This document shows, in pieces, positions 1-33,342 of a stretch of DNA of 64,000 nucleotides (position 1 is its first letter; the number at the start of each line of letters is the position of its first letter). Both the position numbers and the translations under genes were made by a program. The DNA is from Paulownia fortunei (taxonomy: Eukaryota > Streptophyta > Magnoliopsida > Lamiales > Paulowniaceae): contig CM033123.1 of assembly GCA_019321725.1 (NCBI GenBank), forward strand, positions 16,170,925-16,234,924, written 5' to 3'. Under the pieces are notes generated by a model. The model searched no databases and was not told the DNA's origin. It saw nothing but the letters and a program-made list of their open reading frames with translations.

Positions 1-879
1 TACAATTGATGAACATTCTTTATATTCCAATAATTAGTTATTTCTGCGAGTTCCACTTGACTTTAATCAACATTGTTGGATTCCGTCAAACTTTGAACTC
101 TTTGCTGATGCGGTCATCTCTTAAAAACCTTTCACTTTATTCTCTCAAAAAATGTATATTAGTATGCTCGTATCACACTTGAATCGTTTTTGTGGCATTA
201 TACAATTTATCTACTTAGTTTCTTCAATGTTTAGACTTGTTATACATGCAACATGTTTATCCATACTCAAATCCCCTTGAAATCGAATTTTGATTGTTGC
301 ATATCCGAAAATAGTTAATTTCTTAATTTATTGTCTTATCTACAAGATCCTGCAAATATTGCTATTTTTTTATCAAAATAAATCAAAAATATTTTTAATT
401 TCAACACATTTAACAAACATGATTTAACTAAAAACTTAAAAAATTATTTCAAATTCCTAAATTATGGAAATATGTACAAATTAATTATAATTAATTAAAA
501 TAATTAATTAATTAAAGTATATTTCATTAATGTTGCAACATCTCTTATAATATGTCTTGTAACACCTGTCTATTGTGCAAAATGATAGCTTCCATAAATG
601 CCAACTTCATAACATTAACAGAGACATTAACAATAGTTTGGCTTATTAACTTGTGGAGAAGATTATGATTTTGAAGGTTTATATTATTCACAATAATATG
701 GACAAGGTCAGAATGTGATGTTTGATTGATAAATGATTCCCGATTAAAAATATTATTTTTTTAATGTAATATGAAAATAGGATATAAGTTTTTTCTTCCT
801 TTTTTTTTTCCCAAATTGTATACACTAGAATAGCTTAAATTAATGATTTGAGGTATTTTTTTTCAAATTTTCGATTGTT
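1..879. other. AT-rich intergenic stretch, no gene seen
   Basis: No open frame of recognisable content lies here on either strand. The sequence is AT-rich with short runs of T and of TTAAT. No transposon protein, tRNA fold or promoter with an attached gene was seen. Confidence 0.6.
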
Positions 880-1830
880 TCATCAAATGAAATGAAAATT
901 ACAAAATATAACCAATTTAGAAAGTTATGATAACAAACTTAAAATAATAAAATAAACAACCCAAACCAAAACTAAGATAGGTCATAAAAATTTAGGATAA
1001 TAAACTTAAACTAATCATATAAAAATCAATACCAAAGATGATAGACTTAAATAATCAAATGCAAAATCAAACCAAACTTAGTTTGATTCACAAAAATTAA
1101 GATAATAACTTAGGACAATGAATTTGGAATAACCAAATAAAAGTTGATTTCAAACCTTTGGATGATACATTTAGAATAATCGGCAAAAGAATTATGGACT
1201 AGCTACACTAAAGATAATTCATAAAATAAGGACAAAGACTTAGAATAAATAAATTTAGACTAATCAAAAATCAATACCAAACCTTAAGATGATACACTTA
1301 TGATAAACACTTAAAAATTATACATTAGCTACTTTTAAGATAATTAATAAAATACATACATAAATTGTATACACTTTATTGGTAAACACCTTGTATCTAC
1401 AATCCATTATTAATAAATTTGAGTCACCTGAAAAAATATTAGGGAACCAGCTAGTATCATCTATTTAAAAGAAAGATAAAATAAGAAGATGAATTTAAAA
1501 TACTAAAGTTAGACTTATTCAATAAAAATCATACCAAATTTTAGGATGATAGATTTAAAATAATCAAATAAAAGATAAAAAAACCAAATTTAGAATCATT
1601 CACAAAGATTCAGATAGAAACTAAGGATAATGAATTTTGAATAATCAAATAAAAATCAATAATAAATCTAAGGATGATACATTTAGAATAATCAAATAGA
1701 GACAAAAATGTAAAACAAACTATTTAGAATAATCAAAAAAAAATTATGATCGAAACTTAGCATGACAGACTCAAAACAATCAAATAAAAACTCAAAACCC
1801 AATCTTAGGAAATATTATTCAATTTTTAGG
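880..1830. repeat. Degenerate tandem/interspersed minisatellite
   Basis: A motif of roughly 40-50 bases recurs in diverged form. It typically reads AATAATCAAATAAAAATC, then CCAAACTTAGGATGATA, and clear instances begin near 1005, 1048, 1128, 1249, 1555, 1650 and 1690. Spacing is irregular, so this is an old array or a decayed repeat-rich element. It ends about 300 bases before the predicted promoter of the first reductase gene. No coding potential was seen. Confidence 0.5.
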
Positions 1831-1849
1831 AGGGGTTAAAAAAATTAAT

Positions 1850-2010
1850 GAGCCCCTTAAGCGCAGCCTAGCTCAGTGCAGGGCAAAACTAGTAGGCCTG
1901 GTTAGGCCCACCGAGCTAAGCCTGACTTCTTTAGAAACTATTCAGCTCCAGCCCGTGTGCCCAGGGTCGACCCACTTTAGCACGGGCCTGGGCTGAACCG
2001 GCCCACTACA
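1850..2010. repeat. GC-rich island with short inverted repeats
   Basis: The base composition changes sharply to GC-rich. GCCCGTG at 1951-1957 pairs with CACGGGC at 1981-1987, and GCCCAGG at 1959-1965 pairs with CCTGGGC at 1987-1993. Such GGCCCGGCC-like blocks are common in plant noncoding repeats; assignment to a transposon family is not possible by eye. Confidence 0.3.
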
Positions 2011-2134
2011 GGCGGTTGACCTTTTACACTTCTCTCGAGACTTCCACCCCACGTCACGTATGATCCATATTTCATCACAGAAGAAGATATTTGTGCCTTT
2101 GTGGGCGTTCCCATGGCCGATGCCCCTCCAATGC

Positions 2135-2146
2135 ACATAAATAATG
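2135..2146 (+). promoter_or_regulatory. Candidate TATA box and 5' leader of reductase copy 1
   Basis: ACATAAATAATG lies about 100 bases before the start codon at 2242. The leader that follows (ACACGCACAACACACACT, 2168-2185) is also found before copies 3 and 4, so the four copies share an inherited core promoter and leader. Further up, 2050-2060 holds two overlapping CACGT cores (CACGTCACGTA), possible bZIP sites. Confidence 0.5.
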
Positions 2147-2241
2147 CAAAGCACTTATAGAACAGAACACGCACAACACACACTGAGAGCTGTGAAAACA
2201 AATAATAACAATAGGAGCAGAAACAGCGGGCATCTGCAGAA

Positions 2242-9165
<6,924 letters not shown>

Positions 9166-10710
9166 GTCTGTAGTGTCTGTGTCTGTATCTGTGTGTCTGT
9201 GTCTGTATCTGTATCTGTGTGTCTGTGTATGCTCTTAGCATTATAAGATCCCTGTGTTTGTGTTTAATAGGAGTTTATTTTAAAGAAAATCGGCACACTT
9301 TCTTATAGTGGTAGTTCAGTCATTTCAAGTATGGAAGTAGTTACATGCTAGCCTAAAGTTTTATTTTTTATTAAATGCTTATACAAGTCTATGAATTCTA
9401 TTTTCTAAAAATATTAAAAATATATTTTTAATTAGAAAAGTGGATTCATTCATTTGTTCAAATATATGTTTGGTTATTTATTTCTAAATTTAGTATTATT
9501 GTAGAGTGAGCCTTGTTTCTATTTTTCTATTCTTCAAATATAGCTCTATTTATATATACTATATAATTGTGAATTTAACAAGTATATATACATGCTGTTA
9601 CTAGAATAATAAAATAATGATCACTAAAATGATAATCAATCATGGTTAAATGACTAATAAAATATTATCAATCATATATATGGTATTTAAACCCCTACAT
9701 CAGCACTTTATTTTTAAAAACTAATTGTACATTACATATAATTATTAAAAGGTTTAATAATATAAAGTTAAGCTCATTTTTTTCTTCTTCCAAAGGATAA
9801 AATTTGTAATTATTTATTTAATTTGAAGCACATTAATATAATCCTTAAATCTTTTGTCACTATATAGAAAATCCGAATATTAATTAGAGGTAGATGTAAA
9901 TTTACTTTAGTAAAAGTTTGATGGCAGATTTGTTCCATTCTTTATTAGAGATTAACAGATTATATCTGAACAACAAGTTTAATTGGGTCATTATTTCTCA
10001 ACTGTTCACTTAAAATTTTAGAGTATAGTTTAAGAAATCATAATTTACAAAAAAAAAAAAAAAACACAATGAGTTCTATAAATTAAAATTCTAAAAAAAG
10101 GAAAAAAAAGAAATAGATAGTAGAAAAAAGTAGCACCATAATCTGTCTTCAACATAGTAATTTTAAAAAATATGTGCCTGGTTAAGGTCAAATTGATTTT
10201 TGTTGTATTGATTAGAAAGAATTAAGATGTCATTTTTGTATATTTTTTTAGAATACATGGTACAGAGGAACAAACAATAGAAAACAATTCAATAAAGTTA
10301 TTTACTCTAAGATGAAATTTTTGTTGACAAATTAGTAATTTATTTTCTATCTCTTTTAAAGTTTTTAAGAAATATAGAATTTTAAAATTTTTTTTCATCA
10401 CAAATTTTATTATGACAACTATGCAGTGTTATACGATATATATTATTAAAAAATAATATCACTAATTTTTTTTTAAATTATATTTTTTTGTAAAGTAATG
10501 TCACATAAAAGTATATATAATAAATTAAAAAATATAAAAAAATCAAGTTTGGGTCGAGTAAGATTTGAAAATAAAATTCAATCCCTAACTCATCACCATT
10601 TATATAATTAAAAGTCACCTTTAATAAATATAAATTTAAATATGAACCCACGTCATTGCGAGAAAATGTAGATAAAAATGTAAATATCCATAATATGCGG
10701 GCATTATGTA
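9166..10710. other. Intergenic, copy 1 to copy 2
   Basis: It begins with a CTGTGT/CTGTATCTG microsatellite (about 9170-9232) in the 3' region of copy 1; the same TAGTGTCTGTGTCTGT text follows copy 2. The rest is AT-rich with A and T runs, including a 15-base A run near 10052. No gene seen. Confidence 0.6.
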
Positions 10711-10764
10711 GAAAATAATTGTCCTTGTAATTAAGATAGTGGTCCAATTCCAGCGGCAATTCAA

Positions 10765-11145
10765 TTGCTACTCCCCCAAAGAGAGAGAGACGAGCAAGCA
10801 AGCTACTGATCCTCGGGTGAGGAGTAGGGGTGCAACGATAAAGCAACGAGCCAACAGGCCTCCTAGACCGAATAGGAGCTAAGGGACTTGCGCCTAAAGC
10901 CTTAGAAAGAGCGAACCTGTAGCTATCGTAGCTGCTCGTAGCTAATGAGCTAACGGAGCTATGAAACGTTTGAGCTAATGAAGCAAGGGAGGTCCCCGGG
11001 GTGACGGAGGAGGAATTTAATATCTAGCGCCCCCAACAGTGCCCATTGGACATTCGAAATATTGATTATTTATTAAAAATATTTTTAATTAAAATTAAAA
11101 AAAAAATCCTATTTAAACATCATTATTTAGCCTTACATCTCTACT
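10765..11145. mobile_element. Insertion in the upstream region of copy 2, noncoding
   Basis: The upstream regions of copies 2 and 3 match at 10727-10750 / 18249-18272 (AATTGTCCTT, ATTAAGA) and again from about 11160 / 18304 (CCTCTACTTGAAAAC, GCTTCTG). In copy 2 about 390 extra bases separate these blocks. Their first 280 bases are unusually GC-rich for the window and contain repeated GAGCTAA/TAGCTAAT words. Ends were not defined and no protein was seen. Confidence 0.4.
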
Positions 11146-11370
11146 TCTAGTTCTTCCCGCCCTCTACTTGAAAACTGCTTCTGTGGCTAGAATTCCCTCT
11201 GCACAAAGGTATTTTTTTATTTTTACGTTGATATTTGATCAAACGGTACATAAATAAAATGATAATAAAATAATAAATAAAATAAAAATAAATAAAATAG
11301 TATAAATATTTATATAACTATTTTAATTACAAGTCTACCTCCACAAAAGAAATTCAACACTTCTTCTTGT

Positions 11371-11379
11371 ACACGTGGC
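11371..11379 (+). promoter_or_regulatory. G-box / ABRE-type element upstream of copy 2
   Basis: ACACGTGGC matches the canonical plant ABRE/G-box core bound by bZIP and bHLH factors. It lies about 160 bases before the TATA box at 11535. It is inferred from the motif alone. Confidence 0.45.
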
Positions 11380-11534
11380 TCTTTTAATTCAGGCAAAGTC
11401 TAATCTTCAAGCTTTGAAGAAAATTATCAGCTATTTACCATACACCAGATGTGGCCATGCCGATTTCCATACAATCAAATTTGTACATAATTCAAGGCAT
11501 GATTATCATGTGAAAATGGCCATGCAATACACCA

Positions 11535-11540
11535 TATAAA
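11535..11540 (+). promoter_or_regulatory. TATA box of reductase copy 2
   Basis: TATAAA, 70 bases before the start codon at 11611. The following GCAATCAAGAAAAAAACACA is also present after the TATA box of copy 3 and, in part, of copy 4. Confidence 0.6.
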
Positions 11541-11610
11541 GCAATCAAGAAAAAAACACACACTGGAAGCAGATAAAAACTAAGAACAGAAACAGAGGGC
11601 AGCAGCAGAA

Positions 11611-17233
<5,623 letters not shown>

Positions 17234-17238
17234 GAGTA

Positions 17239-17469
17239 TAGTGTCTGTGTCTGTGTTTGTGTTTCATATGATATCTGTGTATACTATATATAAAAATGTG
17301 AATCCTACAAATGTTATTCGTATTTTTCGATATATATATATATATATATGTATAGTGTCTGTGTGTGTGTTTGTGTTTCATATGATATCTGTGTATACTA
17401 TATATAAAAATGTGAATCCTACAAATGTTATTCGTATTTTTCGATATATATATATATATATATATATAT
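17239..17469. repeat. 114-bp tandem duplication just 3' of copy 2
   Basis: Units start at 17239 and 17353 (TAGTGTCTGTG) and each ends in a TA-dinucleotide run (near 17330-17350 and 17444-17469). It begins six bases after the stop codon, so it is probably within the 3' UTR. The open frame across it is low-complexity and not a gene. Confidence 0.9.
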
Positions 17470-18435
17470 GGCCATTCTTATGTTGTTGATATGTTGAATA
17501 CATAGAACTATTTTTAAAATGGGAAACAAAGGGGTTGGATTAAAGCCTTGCAGCTGAGGGTGGTTTTACTGGGGATGAGGAGGGGAATTCACTTATTGCT
17601 TAATTCTTTTATTTATTTATTTATTTTTACTTATTGCCCAATTACTTGAGCAGAACTTTAGATGCCCTTAGGCCCTCTTGTAAACCAACAAAAGGCCAAA
17701 AAAAAAATATAAAATATAAAAAAAAGGTAGGGGTGGCGGGGGTGGGGGAACTACATCATTTGGTGTTTTATACGAAAAATGTCATCATTTTCTATTTTAC
17801 AAAAAAAAATCCTCATAATGAATCATAGATTGAGTCGGTTTTAAGATAGGTTTATTTAAAAGATTTTACAATGTTTTATATTTTATAAAATATTTTTAAA
17901 ATTTATAAAATATTATATATTATTTCTAAATATAAATTATTGAAGTATTGAACAAAATATGGCTATAGAGCTTATTAAATATTAATAAATATAAATTTGT
18001 AATTAAAATTGTAAAATAAAAAAAATATTAAAACTTTAAAAGTAATGCAAAATAAAAAAAACTTGTTAAAACTTTTAAAATAAGTTAGGAGTTCTTTTGT
18101 TTTTTTAAGGAGCGAATTAAAAATGTATAAACCGATTTTCTAAAAAATTTACTAAATACATTAAAAATTCTGTAAACTACCAAATATTTTATAAATAACT
18201 TTAAATTACAAATATTATTAAGTGGGCTCTGGACACCAGTGACAAAATAATTGTCCTTATAATTAAGACAGTGGTGCAAGTCCAACTCCATCAGTTCGAT
18301 CATACCCTCTACTTGAAAACAGCTTCTGCTGCTATAGAATTCCGTCTGCACACTTCCACCCCACATATGATCCATGTTTCAGTACAAAGATATTTTTTAT
18401 TCATTCCCTCGTGAAAAATGGCCCTGCAATACACA
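17470..18435. other. Intergenic, copy 2 to copy 3
   Basis: AT-rich with A runs and a short G-rich stretch near 17728-17750. From about 18248 it is homologous to the upstream region of copy 2. The block CTTCCACCCCAC then TATGATCCAT (18353-18374) is shared with the upstream region of copy 1 (2041-2070). No gene seen. Confidence 0.6.
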
Positions 18436-18442
18436 TATAAAA
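18436..18442 (+). promoter_or_regulatory. TATA box of reductase copy 3
   Basis: TATAAAA, 87 bases before the start at 18523, followed by the leader shared with copies 2 and 4. Confidence 0.6.
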
Positions 18443-18522
18443 TGCAATCAAGAAAAAAACACACACAACACACACTGAAAACAGAGAACAACAAAAAACA
18501 GTAAAAGAGAGCAGCATCAGAA

Positions 18523-24256
<5,734 letters not shown>

Positions 24257-24351
24257 GGGTCCAGTGCGTGCATGGCTATGCTCTTAGCATTAGCACATCT
24301 TCGCAAACTCCCTCGGGATTTACATATTTATACTTGCATGGCTAACTCGTG

Positions 24352-24770
24352 CAGTCAACAAAAGATCCATCACCCCTCTACAGTATCCTACCGATTTATA
24401 TTGGTTTTCAGTGTGTAGGTGTGTGCACTTTGCATTACTAGGCTTCTCTATGTGTGTTTAGTCGTTTTCATTCACTGAGTTGTTATGCAGTCAACAAAAG
24501 ATCCGTCACCTCTCTACAGTATCCTATCGATATACATTGATTTTTAGTGTGTAGGTGTGTGCACTTTGCATTATCAGGTCTCTCTCTGTGTGTTTAGTCG
24601 TAACATTTTCATTCATTGAGTTGTTATGCAGTCAACAAAAGATCCATCGCCCCTTTATATCCTACCGATTTACTTTAGTTTTCAGTGTGTAGGTGTGTGC
24701 TCTTTGCATTATCAGGTCTCTCTCTGTGTGTTTAGTCGTAATATATTCATTTGTTGAGTTGTTATAAACT
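24352..24770. repeat. Three tandem copies of a 136-141-bp unit 3' of copy 3
   Basis: CAGTCAACAAAAGATCC starts at 24352, 24488 and 24629; each unit continues with GTGTAGGTGTGTGC, CTTTGCATTA and TGTGTGTTTAGTCGT. The array begins about 95 bases after the stop codon and probably lies in the 3' UTR or just beyond. Each unit looks like a copy of the gene's own 3' flank rather than a transposon. Confidence 0.9.
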
Positions 24771-27245
24771 ATTTACAGTCATTATTGTAGAAGTACCCTT
24801 TTTGTCTTGAACTCAATCTTTGGCTTGCCAAAAGCTATGTAAATTTGTAACATATTTTTTGAAAAAAAATTGAATTTTACGGATTTACCATTGCGAAAAT
24901 TAGAAAAATACACTTTTTTAAATCAGTCTATGTTGTTGTCGTTTTTATTCAACCCTAACATAAAGTTTCATGGTTAGTGCTAATAACATGTGAGATTTTG
25001 CTAAATTTTTGTGAATCAAGTCCATTGCAGCATCTTTTAATGAATTCAAATTCCCTTCTGTAGGACTATATAGAGTATGTCAACATGCCAATGTCCATAT
25101 TGCATTGTATTATTTTAGATTGACGGGGTATCTAAAAATAGTCCGAACTCAACCTAAATAATATTTTATAATTTATTTTTTTATAAACCATCATAATAAA
25201 TAAAATAAAATATTATAATTTCTACACATTAAATATCAAATCAATGCCCAATCTTTTATCTAATTAATTTTATCATTTTAATAATAAGCTTAACAAAATT
25301 ACTCAATTAGTCAGACAATGTTCAATATACATTATGTTAATATATTGATCCATCAACGAAATTTGAAATATTTTTTCCCAACCAAAATTCTTATGCTGAA
25401 GTCAAAAAAAAAATTCTTAATTAGAAAAAAAAATATTTTTCTTGTACAATTCATATTTTTTTCATTTTTATCCGAATAAAACCTCAATTTCCTATATGAA
25501 TAAATCTCTAATAGAGCCGCAACGCAACCTTAACACAAAAACTCTCTCAAGATTGCTCAAAGTTGAGGCTACCATATCAAAATCCTTACAACAGAAACTA
25601 TTCATTATTCAAAAAACTAATTCAGAATTGATTTGGATAAACTCAAATGAATTACAAAACAAATGATTCGTAATTTTATATATAATTTTAAATATACATT
25701 TAACATGAATTATATATATTTACTCTATATCTATAAAATAAAATAAAAAAATATTAAATAAAAAAAATCCGAACTAATAAATTAGTGCCAAACTCATTCA
25801 CTTCTCCTCTTCCCCATCATTTTCTCCACATTTCTTGGACTTTGATAAAAAAAATAAAAAAAATCAAATGAAATAACATTGCCAAATTGACCGTCCACTT
25901 ATTTGAACACGTAGAACATAAAGATAATTGGCAAAAGATATAACATATAATTTTGTACATGATGTGACAGATCACCGTCAATAATTTATCCATATATATA
26001 TATATATATAATAACTAATAAAGTCCACATCTTTTGACTATCATTTACTTTTCCACTATTGGATGCTAGACTTTTTCCACACAATTTTTGACCCCATCAT
26101 CTTGAATTCTTGTTTTTAAAATGTTACTAGAAAGAGCTAGCACCTACTAGAAAGTAATTAGTAATATATATTTGATTGTTTGATGCCCCCGCCGCCACCC
26201 CCCCCCCCCCCACCCACCCACCCACCCAAAGGAATCAATTAGAAAATTAAACATTAGAAAACTCTTAATTTGATCACATAAAAATTCCAAGGAAGAAGCA
26301 AATTCATGTAGAGATAGGGAAGAATAATGTCAAATAAACTATTTTAATTTGTACTTTGTATTGATTTCATTTATGTTTAAAGGTTGCATTTGAATAAATG
26401 AATTTAAAAATAAAAAATAAATTTTAAGTTATGAATTTTAAATAAAAATAATAATAAATTTAACATTCACTACACTGATGAAAAAAATAACTCGAAATTA
26501 GTGTTAATATATTTAAAATGTATTGTAATTTGAAATAATGCAAATAATTTAATAAATTTAGTATTATGAATTTAAAATTTTTAACTTTTTAAATTAAAGA
26601 ATTTTAATTTGAAAAAAGAATTTAGAGTTAAAAATCTCCAATATTAAGTCTATTACAAGTCCATAACAATTCAACCCAAGATTTAATTCAAATTCAATAA
26701 CATTGAATTCCAAAATCCTCGAGAAAAAATGAGATATTAATTCTCAATTTCAATTTTCTTTTTCTTTTTTTTTTTTTTTTGGGTGGGGGGAGGAATTTTC
26801 CAAAGACTTCTGCAATCAAGAATTGCATTAAGTTTTGAAGCATTCCCAAGAAATTGGTCTGTTATCAATTTAAAGGCTCTACATACAAAATTAAATGACA
26901 TATGGAAGGATGAATTTAAAAAAAATTAAAACTTTTCCAATTTTCAAACAAGTTTATAATATTAAAAATTTGCCAATATTTTTTTATTAGATAAGAAAAC
27001 AAAAAAAAATCCATACTAATCGGATTTTTAACATATTGAGGGATAATTTAATTTGATTCGAATTTGATTTTTTGAGGAACGTTCAAGAAACAATTTAATT
27101 TGGTCAACCAAAGAATGTTCAACTTTGGTTGTGCCAAAAAAAAAAGAAAAAATAATAGAAAAATGGAAAAATTCCAGCTGCTTTCGTTGAAAACATGGCC
27201 GGCTACTGCTACTTGACTTCCCATTTCCCACTGCTATCGCATACC
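24771..27245. other. Intergenic, copy 3 to copy 4
   Basis: AT-rich. It holds a TA run (about 25995-26010), a C14 tract at 26198-26211 followed by CCCA repeats to about 26227, and a T run near 26767-26780. The open frame at 25442-25666 is low-complexity and resembles nothing known. No gene seen. Confidence 0.6.
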
Positions 27246-27252
27246 TATAAAA
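27246..27252 (+). promoter_or_regulatory. TATA box of reductase copy 4
   Basis: TATAAAA, 119 bases before the start at 27371. The leader contains AAGAAAAAAACACACACAAC, shared with copy 3. Confidence 0.6.
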
Positions 27253-27370
27253 CTGATTCCAAAACTTACCATTTTTCATTCATTACATAACACAAAGCAA
27301 TCATTTCAAGAAAAAAACACACACAACACACACTGAAAACAGAGAGAAAAAAAAAAGCAAAGCATTAGAA

Positions 27371-31698
<4,328 letters not shown>

Positions 31699-31730
31699 GT
31701 GTATACTGTGTCTATATCTGTCTCATATAT

Positions 31731-31766
31731 ACGGTAATGCTAAGGATTTCTTGTTAGCATTACCGT
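31731..31766 (+). other. Perfect 13-bp hairpin in the 3' UTR of copy 4
   Basis: ACGGTAATGCTAA (31731-31743) is the exact reverse complement of TTAGCATTACCGT (31754-31766), with a 10-base loop. It starts 33 bases after the stop codon. The other copies have only single words such as CTCTTAGCATTA in the same region. Confidence 0.85.
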
Positions 31767-31847
31767 GTCTGTGTGATTCGTCTTCGCAACTACATTTATT
31801 TGAGCCATTCAAACTTTGTACTTTTGGTTTTACTTCTTATTGATGAA

Positions 31848-31853
31848 AATAAA
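31848..31853 (+). terminator. Candidate polyadenylation signal of copy 4
   Basis: AATAAA, 150 bases after the stop codon at 31698. This is the only close match found in the plausible 3' UTR. Confidence 0.5.
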
Positions 31854-32103
31854 ATGATTATAGCATAGAGTTTATCTTTCCAAATATGATACCATATTTT
31901 AAAATTTTAATGTGACAATAATAAACCATGGTTAAACACGGAACGCGTAAATATTGGTCTTGAATATGTACAAATTATATTACATTTTTTTTTGTTACTT
32001 GCGCTAGAATAAAATCTAAAAGTATGAAAAATGATAACATGAGGATGGGTGTAATACATGCTATATTCGGTATATTGTCCATCGAGTATTTGGATAATTG
32101 ACA

Positions 32104-32270
32104 TATGTTTTATTTCTTATGAATTGAAATACTTGTTAATCATCGGCACAAGAGTTGTGTTGTATAGCATTTCAAGAACCATATGGTTTATTTCTTATGA
32201 AATGAGATATTCATTAATCATTCGCAAATGAGATGTATTGTCCACTTAATATAAAATTTCAAGAACCGCG
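32104..32270. repeat. Diverged tandem pair, about 80 bp each
   Basis: TATGTTTTATTTCTTATGAA at 32104 and TATGGTTTATTTCTTATGAA at 32181 each begin a unit that ends in TTTCAAGAACC. The second unit is about ten bases longer. Confidence 0.7.
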
Positions 32271-32401
32271 TATTAGTGAACTACGAAAGTAAATGAATTG
32301 TTTGAGATAAAATATTTCTTTTTACATTAAATCTTAGTATGTATATTGCTTGTATTAACTTTTAAATTATGTGAAAATTAATTTAAATTAAGTTAAAATT
32401 T

Positions 32402-32545
32402 AATTATGATTACTTCCATCTCTATGCCAAGTATGTGGAGGAGGTTCTGTATTATTATTATATTAGGGAAGGAAACATCACTTCTGTTGAAGACATATCT
32501 GAAGGCCTTGAAAGCATGCCTTCTGCTGTTAGCATTATCAGGTAT
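32402..32545 (+). pseudogene. Relic of a fifth reductase copy (exon 5 piece)
   Basis: The frame beginning at GAT 32408 reads DYFHLYAKYVEEVL, then IREGNITSVEDISEGLESMP. This aligns with [14 protein letters not shown] and [18 protein letters not shown] of the last exon of the intact copies. Nothing from exons 1-4 was found upstream, and the reading ends shortly after. It shows that the array once extended at least one unit further toward the L2 gene. Confidence 0.85.
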
Positions 32546-33342
32546 GTGTGCTTCATAGACTATGTTTGATGCAGTGTCTTTACTCATTTAGTTGAAATAT
32601 CATTGTTTTTAACACATTGGTTGTCTTGGGAAACCTTCATTGTCAATTTTCAATTTTTACATTTTTATGTGTGTTCTTGTTTCATCAAAATGAAAATATG
32701 TTCGGTTACTTTATGTGTGTTTGCATAATTCGATTGTAGTTTTGATATAGGGTTTTGGGTTTGCCAGGGTTGATAATGTAAAAATGAAAGCGTGTTTGAG
32801 TTTTTCAAAAATTGTTTGAAAATAAAGAAATATTATAAAATTGACGATTGGACAAGGTAATGTTTTATAATAATAGTTCATGTCAAGTTGCATTTTATGG
32901 GAAGAGAAGAGGGTAAGGGAGTGTTTTATGTTTTCGAATAGTTGAAAACGTGAAGTTCAAAAATATAAATGAAACCAAACAAGGTCGTTTTCCATGTATC
33001 GCCTAAATAATAGACAATTTACTTGTAAACTAAAGAGAATTCTTGTGTATTGGTCTTTGATGATGGCTTGCTGGAGAAGGGGTGAAAAGATTTTGCATCC
33101 CTGTGTCAATGCCATGATGTCCGACTCCAACCAGAGGAACTGCTAAATGGGAAACTATACAAGCCTAATTGCTTTTCAAGTAATAATCTCAAAAATAATT
33201 TGCTATTTATAGAGCAATATACGACCTCAAAGCAACAAGTACACATAATTTTTTCTTCCATTGAAAATAAAGGAAGCACATCAGTACAAATCAACAAACT
33301 AAGTTCAGGCAAATAGGTATCCCTCCTCCTCGGATGATTACC
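32546..33342. other. Intergenic between the reductase relic and the L2 gene
   Basis: No gene seen. It includes the 3' flank of the L2 gene, which runs toward lower coordinates. Confidence 0.6.

Noticed and set aside
10790..11040. Possible tRNA or other structured RNA in the GC-rich part upstream of copy 2
   Set aside because: No T-arm GGTTCGANTCC or acceptor pairing was found; the repeated TAGCTAAT words look like transposon sequence.
25442..25666. 74-codon open frame between copies 3 and 4
   Set aside because: No homology recognised, no promoter context, AT-rich composition.
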